The translations under genes and the position numbers were made by a program. A stretch of DNA of 11,273 nucleotides from Allorhizocola sp044869915 (GTDB lineage Bacteria > Actinomycetota > Actinomycetes > Mycobacteriales > Micromonosporaceae), in the NCBI GenBank assembly GCA_044869915.1, contig JBIOYB010000266.1, positions 1 to 11,273 of the forward strand, written 5' to 3'. Numbering within the stretch: position 1 is the first letter of the stretch; every line of letters begins with the position of its first letter. Positions 7,038 through 11,273 of the stretch are shown here, one piece after another. Under the pieces are notes generated by a model. The model saw only the letters and a program-made list of their open reading frames with translations. It made no database searches and was not told the origin of the DNA.

Positions 7038-7986
7038 TTTTCCCCTGGCCGAGCTCGAGGTGTACCGGCCGGAGTGCGACGAGCCGGACGACTTCGACGC
7101 GTTCTGGGCGGACACGCTGGCCGGTGACTTCGGCCCGCCGGTCTTCGAGCCACACCACAGTGGACTGTCCACCGTGGACGTATGGGACGTGACATTCCCC
7201 GGCTTCGCGGGCGATCCGATCCGTGGCTGGCTGATCCGCCCGCGCAATGTGGCCGGTCCGCTGCCCGCCCTGGTGACCTACATCGGCTACGCGGGCGGGC
7301 GCGGGCTGCCGCACGATTGGCTGCTGCCGAGCGCCGCCGGATATCTCAATCTGGTGATGGACAACCGCGGACAAGGGGCGATGTGGGTGCCGGGTGACAC
7401 CCCGGACGCGTCGGCCGGCCCCCAGGAGCCGCAGTTTCCCGGGTTCCTCACCCGCGGGGTGCGTGACCCGTCGACCTACTACTACCGGCGCCTGATCGCC
7501 GACGCCGTGCGGGCCGTCGATGCGCTGCGCGCGGCGCCGGGCGTCGACCCGGACCGGATCGCGGTGGCGGGCGGGAGCCAGGGCGGCGGCCTCGCGCTCG
7601 CCGCGGCCGGCCTCAGCCCGCACGTCAAGGCGGCGCTGATCGACGTGCCGTTCCTGTGCCACTGGCGGCGGGCGATGGAGGTCGCGACCGACGGCCCGTA
7701 TCCGGAGCTGGTGTCCTACTGCGGAATCCAGCGACACTCCGTCCAAGAGGTGCTCCGCACACTGTCCTACGTGGACGGCATGAGCTTCGCCGCGCGGGCC
7801 CATGCGCCGGCGCTGTTTTCGGTCGGGCTCATGGATCCGGTCTGCCCACCGTCCACTGTGTACGCCGCCTACAACCACTACGCCGGGCGCAAGCGCATGA
7901 ACGTGTGGCCCTACAACGGGCACGAGGGCGGGCAGACCCATCAGATCGCCGACCAGCTGGCCTTCCTGCGCGACGTCATGGCGTGA
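7024..7986 (+). CDS. Acetyl esterase, carbohydrate esterase family 7 (acetyl xylan esterase/cephalosporin deacetylase-like)
   Basis: 320 residues, the usual CE7 length. The start at 7024 gives MALFDFPLAELEVYRPE, a typical CE7 N-terminus, and overlaps the lactonase gene by 14 bp in another frame. The alpha/beta-hydrolase triad is S185 (GGSQGGG), D271 (GLMDPVCPPST) and H300 (NGHEGG), with Y89 and Q186 as oxyanion-hole residues. All five sit exactly three positions below the numbers I recall for Thermotoga maritima TM0077 (Y92, S188, Q189, D274, H303). CE7 enzymes are cytoplasmic and remove O-acetyl groups from imported short saccharides. Its place at the end of this operon suggests that the imported glycoside carries acetyl esters. 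The 3' end converges with the next gene, overlapping it by 11 bp, with no room for a terminator between them. Confidence 0.94.
   Translation: MALFDFPLAELEVYRPECDEPDDFDAFWADTLAGDFGPPVFEPHHSGLSTVDVWDVTFPGFAGDPIRGWLIRPRNVAGPLPALVTYIGYAGGRGLPHDWLLPSAAGYLNLVMDNRGQGAMWVPGDTPDASAGPQEPQFPGFLTRGVRDPSTYYYRRLIADAVRAVDALRAAPGVDPDRIAVAGGSQGGGLALAAAGLSPHVKAALIDVPFLCHWRRAMEVATDGPYPELVSYCGIQRHSVQEVLRTLSYVDGMSFAARAHAPALFSVGLMDPVCPPSTVYAAYNHYAGRKRMNVWPYNGHEGGQTHQIADQLAFLRDVMA
7155..7179. repeat. Cluster of overlapping palindromes built on GTGGAC/GTCCAC
   Basis: Inside the esterase gene three odd-length palindromes overlap: CCAC-A-GTGG at 7155-7163, GTGGAC-T-GTCCAC at 7160-7172 and GTCCAC-C-GTGGAC at 7167-7179. 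It codes for SGLSTVD, so it does not disrupt the gene. Related short copies occur elsewhere in the window (for example 6054-6066 and 7851-7860). Function unknown. Confidence 0.6.
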
Positions 7987-8662
7987 CCGCGGGATCCTTC
8001 GCCAGCGCGGTCCAGCGTGCCGCCCACCGGTCGCGCACGGCCGCGTAGGCGCCGTCGTCGAGCCCGTAGGTGGTGACCTGCACCGAGATCGGGCCGGCGG
8101 CGTCACTGTCCAAGGACGACTGTGCCAGCACGCCGACGAGATGATCCTCGGGCGTCGTGAGCATCAGCTGACACCTGCTTCGGTGCCAGACCTCTTGCCC
8201 GCCAAGCGAATGCGCGAGATCGATCGCCTCCGCCGGTGTGGCCGTGCCGGACAGGTAGACCGTGCGGCGACCGGAACCGTTGCGCGCGAACATGAACCGC
8301 ATCTGCTCGAAGAACGTGCGCCAGCCCTCCTCGATGCCGTCGAAGATGTCCTCCCAGCCGGCCTCGTCGAGCGAACCGGGCAGCACGGCCCGCACGGCGC
8401 TCACGGCACGCACGACGGTGCGCGGCCCATCGGCCTCCAGCTGCAGCTCCTGGAACCTGCCGACGATGCGGTCGGGCGGCCGGCGCTCGGAGTGGTCCAC
8501 GAAGATGAACTGGATCTCGCCCTCCAGCCCGTCGTAATCCCACCCGAACCACTCGCGGATGACGGCCGGTGTGGTCATGGCGCGCCAGACGGCTTCGCGC
8601 GGCGCGTCGATGGTCGTCTCCACGTGGAAGGGCTTCATCTTCTCTTCGTCCATGGATGTCAC
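7976..8662 (-). CDS. AHSA1/SRPBCC-family protein
   Basis: 228 residues from GTG at 8662, which overlaps the stop of the upstream regulator remnant (GTGA); ATG at 8653 is an alternative three residues in. The START-like AHSA1 fold is recognisable from FHVETTIDAPREAVWRAMT (~12-30) and VIREWFGWDYDGLEG (~34-48), and from the EEGWRTFFEQMRF helix (~111-123) usual in this group. Such proteins form a hydrophobic cavity, and actinobacteria commonly encode them just downstream of an ArsR-type repressor; the ligand is unknown. Here the partner repressor is only a fragment, so the gene has probably lost its regulator and its promoter. The 3' end overlaps the convergent esterase gene by 11 bp. The reading frame itself is intact. 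Confidence 0.85.
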   Translation of the reverse strand: MTSMDEEKMKPFHVETTIDAPREAVWRAMTTPAVIREWFGWDYDGLEGEIQFIFVDHSERRPPDRIVGRFQELQLEADGPRTVVRAVSAVRAVLPGSLDEAGWEDIFDGIEEGWRTFFEQMRFMFARNGSGRRTVYLSGTATPAEAIDLAHSLGGQEVWHRSRCQLMLTTPEDHLVGVLAQSSLDSDAAGPISVQVTTYGLDDGAYAAVRDRWAARWTALAKDPAVTP

Positions 8663-9000
8663 TCGCTTTCGTTTGGCGTGCTGGGATGCCCGCCGGCCAC
8701 GATGCGGTAGCGCCGCGGGGCTTGGGGTGAGTCGAACTCGGCGACCAGCTCGGCCAGGGCCTCGCCCAGCCGGGTCGCGAACCGCTCGATGTCGGCCGGG
8801 CGGGCGAACCCGACGTCGGCCTCGAGCGTGAACGTGATCAGGCGTTTGCCCGCGGTGTCGGCGCGCTCACGCATCTGGGCCACGTCGCGCAGCGTGCGCG
8901 CGGTGATGGCCAGCAGCGAGTCGGTGGCGAACCGGTCCTGCGTCTCGGCGGACAGGTCGCCCACGACGGCCGGGGCGGCGACCACCGTGCCGCGCGGCGC
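8659..9000 (-). pseudogene. ArsR-like transcriptional regulator remnant (C-terminal part only)
   Basis: About 113 codons ending in TGA at 8661-8659 read as the C-terminal domain of an ArsR/winged-helix regulator of the kind paired with AHSA1 proteins: TLRDVAQMRER, then LITFTLEADVGFARPADIE and RRYRIVAGGHP. The N-terminal DNA-binding helix-turn-helix is absent. Reading further upstream in this frame gives a His/Asp/Arg-rich sequence that is plainly the antisense of the channel gene on the other strand. The right edge is approximate: the junction lies somewhere around 8980-9005. No plausible start or ribosome binding site precedes the fragment. The C-terminal family resemblance comes from recalled homologues, so the ArsR label is a moderately confident inference; the truncation is better supported. 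Confidence 0.65.
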
Positions 9001-9012
9001 ATCCGCACCCGC

Positions 9013-9834
9013 GTGGTGATGCTGCGCCGGGTCACCATCGCCGCCGTCGTGATCGTCGCGGTTGGACTGATCCTCATGACGTTCCCGCAGGTGAAGGTCG
9101 TCGGGGCCAGCCTGCTCGCGTCGGCCGGGCTCATCGGCATCGTCGTCGCGGTCGCCGCGCAGAGCGTGCTGGGCAACGTCATCGCGGGGCTGCAGCTGGC
9201 GTTCAGCGACGCGATCCGCATCGACGACGTGGTCGTGGTGGAAAGAGAGTGGGCGCGCATCGAGGAGATCACGCTGACCCATGTGGTGCTGCACATCTGG
9301 GACGACCGGCGGCTGATCCTGCCGACGTCGTACTTCGCCACGAAGCCGTACGAGAACTGGACCCGCACCAAGTCGGAGGTCCTCGGCACGGTCGAGCTGG
9401 ACGTCGACTGGGACACGCCCGTGCACGAGCTGCGCGACGAGTTACGCCGGTTCGTCGAGGCCAACGACCTGTGGGACGGGCGGGTCTGCGTGCTCCAGGT
9501 GACCGACGCGGTCGGCGGCATGATCCGGCTGCGGGCGCTCGTCAGCGGCGGCGACGCGCCCTCGCTGTGGGACCTGCGGTGCCTGGTGCGCGAGCACATG
9601 GTCGGGTGGGTGCGCGACAAGCGGCCCGCCGCCCTGCCGCGCACGCGCGTCGAAATGGCGGAGATGGGCACGCGCGTCAAACCGCGGCCGGCCCCCGTCA
9701 TCGAGGACACCGAAGGCGCCCGGGTGTTCAGCGGCAGCCAGGAGGGCGCCGCCCGCGGCGAGGCGTTCACCGGCCCGGAACGCCCACTGCACGAGACCGT
9801 ACTGTCCGAACAGGACAGTCTCGACGAGCCCTGA
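9013..9834 (+). pseudogene. MscS-family mechanosensitive channel, N-terminally truncated
   Basis: About 273 codons. The sequence starts at a GTG-GTG-ATG run (9013-9021) and reads RRVTIAAVVIVAVGLILM, a transmembrane helix, followed by the pore-lining MscS segment GASLLASAGLIGIVVAVAAQ and the conserved LGNVIAGLQLAFSDAIRIDD and ILPTSYFATKPYENWTR of the beta domain. The cytoplasmic C-terminal domain and a charged, disordered end follow. Actinobacterial relatives carry further N-terminal transmembrane helices, and the frame upstream of 9013 (ARRIRTR) still looks like the residues expected before this point. About one third of the channel is therefore missing. No ribosome binding site precedes the start. 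It abuts, head-to-head, the ArsR remnant on the other strand. It could be expressed as a shorter protein, but a broken gene is more likely. Confidence 0.72.
9801..9819. repeat. Perfect inverted repeat near the 3' end of the MscS fragment
   Basis: ACTGTCC (9801-9807) and GGACAGT (9813-9819) are exact reverse complements around GAACA. The repeat ends 12 bases before the stop codon. No T-run follows, so it is not a classical terminator. It shares the ACTGTCC core with other short palindromes in the window. Confidence 0.5.
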
Positions 9835-9852
9835 CAGCCCTCACCCGCGGGG

Positions 9853-10257
9853 GCGCAACCTCCCCGATGGGCGTCCCGTGTTCCGATTGTGACCATCCCT
9901 GACTTCGAGACCTTCTACGCGGGCACGTCGCGCCGGCTGCTCCGGTACGCGTATGGCCTGACGGGGGATCTCGCCGAGGCGCATGACCTGACCCAGGAGG
10001 CGTATGCACGCGCCTGGGAGCGCTGGCGGCGTCTGCGCACCTACGACAACCCGGAGGGCTGGTTGCGCCTGGTCGTGACGCGCTTGGCCGCGGACCGCCG
10101 GCGGTGGCTGAGCGTGCGCGTGCGCCGTGGGGAGCCGCCGCCCGGCATCGTCGCACCACCGGGCGAGGAGCACATCATGGTCGTCAACGCCCTGCGCGGG
10201 TTGCCCATCGACCAGCGGCGGGCCCTGGCGCTGCACTACCTGCTGGACCGGCCGATC
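9853..10257 (+). repeat. Tandem duplication, copy 1 (sigma factor and upstream region)
   Basis: This stretch, from GCGCAACCT to the codon for I123 of the first sigma copy, aligns with 10377-10779, including about 36 bases upstream of the start codon. The encoded proteins differ at roughly 20-25 of 123 positions by hand alignment, so the duplication is not recent. Similarity ends abruptly at 10257. Confidence 0.85.
9857..9882 (+). promoter_or_regulatory. Candidate ECF-type promoter upstream of the first sigma copy
   Basis: GCAACC (AAC at 9857-9859) resembles an ECF -35 element. CGTGTT begins 17 bases later at 9877 and could be the -10; an alternative CGTC at 9872 is only 12 bases away. The same boxes at the same spacing precede the second sigma copy, which argues for function. 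A -10 at 9877 would start transcription at or near the GTG at 9889, giving a leaderless mRNA, consistent with no visible ribosome binding site. Confidence 0.45.
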
Positions 10258-10365
10258 TGCATGCACGGCGACGGTCCGGGGAAGCTGGACGGCTGCTCGT
10301 ACAACCGGCAGGTGTTCGTCTGCCCGACCGATACGGGTATCTACATCTGGCGGTACGTGAAATAA
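9889..10365 (+). CDS. Truncated ECF sigma factor (SigE-like) with a foreign C-terminal tail
   Basis: 158 codons from GTG. Residues 5-73 are an intact sigma-2 domain: FYAGTSRRLLRYAYGLTGD, the DLTQEAYARAW core-binding helix and YDNPEGWLRLVVTRLA. Sigma-4 starts normally (NALRGLPIDQRRALALHYLLDRPI) but similarity to the neighbouring copy stops at I123. The expected helix-turn-helix is replaced by a 35-residue tail, CMHGDGPGKLDG then CSYNRQVFVCPTDTG and IYIWRYVK, with no sigma-4 features. It therefore should not recognise -35 elements. The tail looks like the C-terminal end of another protein, perhaps the anti-sigma partner that once followed this copy. Probably a deletion fusion and effectively a pseudogene, although the frame is open and a promoter-like sequence remains. 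Confidence 0.78.
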   Translation: MTIPDFETFYAGTSRRLLRYAYGLTGDLAEAHDLTQEAYARAWERWRRLRTYDNPEGWLRLVVTRLAADRRRWLSVRVRRGEPPPGIVAPPGEEHIMVVNALRGLPIDQRRALALHYLLDRPICMHGDGPGKLDGCSYNRQVFVCPTDTGIYIWRYVK

Positions 10366-10376
10366 CCGGCACCGGT

Positions 10377-10779
10377 GCGCAACCTTGCCGGGGGTCGTCC
10401 CGTGTACCAGGGCGTGACCAACCCTGACTTCGAGTCCTTCTACGCGGGCACGTCGCGCCGGCTGCTCAGGTACGCATACGGCCTGACGGGCGACCTCGCC
10501 GAGGCGCAGGACCTGACCCAGGAGGCGTATGCGCGTGCCTGGCGGCGGTGGCGGCGGGTGCACGCCTACGACAACCCGGAGGGATGGTTGCGTCTCGTGG
10601 TGACCCGGCTGGCCACCGACCGGTGGCGCTGGCTCGGCGTGCGCATGCGCCGGACAGCGCCGCCGGGCCCGGTGGAGCCGCCGGGCGAGGACCACATCGT
10701 GCTCGTCAACGCCCTGCGCGAGTTGCCCATCGACCAGCGGCGGGCGGTGGTGCTGCACTACCTGCTCGACCGCCCGATC
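10377..10779 (+). repeat. Tandem duplication, copy 2 (sigma factor and upstream region)
   Basis: Counterpart of 9853-10257, lying 119 bases downstream of it. Beyond 10779 this copy continues into a normal sigma-4 helix-turn-helix, whereas copy 1 diverges. Confidence 0.85.
10381..10406 (+). promoter_or_regulatory. Candidate ECF-type promoter upstream of the second sigma copy
   Basis: AAC at 10381-10383 and CGTGTA at 10401-10406 are 17 bases apart, the same layout as before copy 1; CGTC occurs at 10396. An autoregulated promoter is plausible, since ECF sigma genes often transcribe themselves. The start would again fall close to the GTG at 10414. Confidence 0.45.
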
Positions 10780-10911
10780 GCGGAGATCGCGGCCGAGACC
10801 GGCGCCAACGTCAACACGGTCAAGTCCTGGCTCTCCCGCGGGCGGGCCAGTCTGGCCGCCGCACTGGGCTACGCGGGCATGTCGGGATCGATGTCGGGAA
10901 GGGGTGAGTAG
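10414..10911 (+). CDS. RNA polymerase ECF sigma factor, SigE-like family
   Basis: 165 residues, a normal length for the small actinobacterial SigE-like ECF group. GTG at 10414 is chosen because it aligns exactly with the start of copy 1; the upstream GTG at 10375 would translate through the conserved promoter-like sequence. Sigma-2 (5-73) has FYAGTSRRLLRYAYGLTGD, DLTQEAYARAW and YDNPEGWLR. Sigma-4 (~98-150) has LPIDQRRAVVLHYLLDRP followed by the helix-turn-helix AEIAAETGANVNTVKSWLSRG, ending RASLAAAL. It would direct RNA polymerase to a small regulon, probably including its own gene. It is followed after 2 bp by a membrane protein gene, the usual place for an anti-sigma factor or sensor. The target stress is not evident. 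Confidence 0.92.
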   Translation: MTNPDFESFYAGTSRRLLRYAYGLTGDLAEAQDLTQEAYARAWRRWRRVHAYDNPEGWLRLVVTRLATDRWRWLGVRMRRTAPPGPVEPPGEDHIVLVNALRELPIDQRRAVVLHYLLDRPIAEIAAETGANVNTVKSWLSRGRASLAAALGYAGMSGSMSGRGE

Positions 10912-10913
10912 CG

Positions 10914-11273
10914 ATGCCGGCAGATCTGGAGCAGATGTTCGAACGGCTCGCCGAGCGGGCCGATGCCGCGAGCCTGCCCGGCCTCGACGACGTGCGCGCC
11001 CGCGCCCGCGACGGTCGGTATAGGACGATCATCTCGGCGGCCGTCGCCGTCCTCGTGGTCGTGGCCGTGATGGTGCCGTTGCTCACGAGGCAGGCGCCGT
11101 CGCCGCCGGTGATCCGGCCCGATGTGCCGCCGCCGATCCGGTTCCTCCCGTTCGAGCCGGACGCCAAGCCCGTGGTCCCGTTCGACCAGCCGGCGCGGAT
11201 CGGGCTGTCGTTCACCGGCGACACGCGCTCGTACGTGATGTGGATGGGCGAGGACGACTCGGAAAACGTCGCG
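10914..11273 (+). CDS. Single-pass membrane protein, putative sigma-factor partner (anti-sigma/sensor), 3' end outside window
   Basis: 120 codons are visible; the gene continues past the right edge. GGAAGGGG (10897-10904) lies 9 bases before the ATG, and the sigma stop is only 2 bp upstream, so the two are co-transcribed and probably translationally coupled. Residues 1-37 are a charged, likely helical cytoplasmic segment (MPADLEQMFERLAERADA, LDDVRARARDGRYR) that could bind the sigma factor. Residues ~38-57 are one hydrophobic transmembrane helix. Residues 61-92 are a proline-rich linker, after which an extracytoplasmic domain begins (ARIGLSFTGDTRSYVMWMG). No zinc-binding anti-sigma motif (HxxxCxxC) is present. 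The role as partner of the sigma factor rests on position and topology, not on a recognised domain. Confidence 0.7.
   Translation, partial: MPADLEQMFERLAERADAASLPGLDDVRARARDGRYRTIISAAVAVLVVVAVMVPLLTRQAPSPPVIRPDVPPPIRFLPFEPDAKPVVPFDQPARIGLSFTGDTRSYVMWMGEDDSENVA

Noticed and set aside
5467..7247. Long - strand open frames (5467-6771 and 5907-7247) opposite the SDR, lactonase and esterase genes
   Set aside because: Both run across several well-supported + strand genes with conserved active sites and have Arg-rich, domain-free translations.
8141..8710. A 189-codon + strand frame opposite the AHSA1 gene
   Set aside because: The - strand translation has the clear AHSA1 signature; the + frame has no recognisable domain and crosses the AHSA1 start.
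9001..9426. N-terminal extension of the ArsR-like fragment on the - strand (HHDHVVDADRVAERQ-type sequence)
   Set aside because: It is exactly antisense to the MscS coding region and lacks a helix-turn-helix, so it was not taken as a genuine regulator N-terminus.
9801..9840. Rho-independent terminator after the MscS fragment
   Set aside because: The hairpin is within the coding sequence and no T-rich tract follows it.
9841..10758. A 305-codon - strand frame with internally repeated protein sequence
   Set aside because: Its repeat merely mirrors the tandem sigma-factor duplication on the + strand; it is not a repeat protein.
9853..10779. Mobile-element explanation for the sigma-factor repeat
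   Set aside because: No transposase, terminal inverted repeats or target-site duplications were seen; divergence between copies fits ordinary tandem duplication.

Overview
The window is high-GC, gene-dense DNA typical of a filamentous actinobacterium. GTG starts, 4-bp start/stop overlaps, a CE7 esterase, an ECF sigma factor with a membrane partner, and an AHSA1/ArsR pair all fit that setting. Several coding regions carry palindromes built from GTGGAC/GTCCAC, which I associate loosely with Pseudonocardiales; that placement is a guess. No RNA genes, CRISPR array or insertion sequence were seen.

Positions 1-7986 (+ strand) hold one tightly packed sugar-utilisation operon: the end of a MalG-type ABC permease, a very divergent GH38-like alpha-mannosidase, a glucarate-dehydratase-like enolase-superfamily enzyme, an aldose-1-epimerase-like protein, an SDR dehydrogenase, an SMP-30/gluconolactonase-like lactonase and a CE7 acetyl esterase. 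The six complete genes are separated by 8 bp or overlap by 4-14 bp. None shows a signal peptide. Read together they suggest import of an intact, probably acetylated glycoside, deacetylation and hydrolysis in the cytoplasm, mutarotation, oxidation to a lactone, ring opening, and dehydration to a 2-keto-3-deoxy sugar acid: a non-phosphorylative oxidative route. The sugar (mannose or another) is not proven.

Positions 7976-9834 look like a damaged locus. On the - strand an AHSA1/SRPBCC gene is preceded by the C-terminal part of an ArsR-like regulator whose DNA-binding half is missing. Abutting it head-to-head on the + strand is a MscS-type channel gene lacking its N-terminus. A single deletion through a divergent ArsR/MscS gene pair would remove both 5' ends and the promoter between them and explains both truncations.

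Positions 9853-11273 hold two tandem ECF sigma-factor copies (SigE-like), each with the same upstream sequence. The first loses its sigma-4 helix-turn-helix after residue 123 and runs into an unrelated 35-residue tail. The second is intact and is followed 2 bp later by a single-pass membrane protein, probably its anti-sigma or sensor partner, cut by the window end. The likely history is duplication of a sigma/partner unit followed by deletion inside the first unit. Intergenic space is minimal: there is no gene-free stretch over 300 bases.
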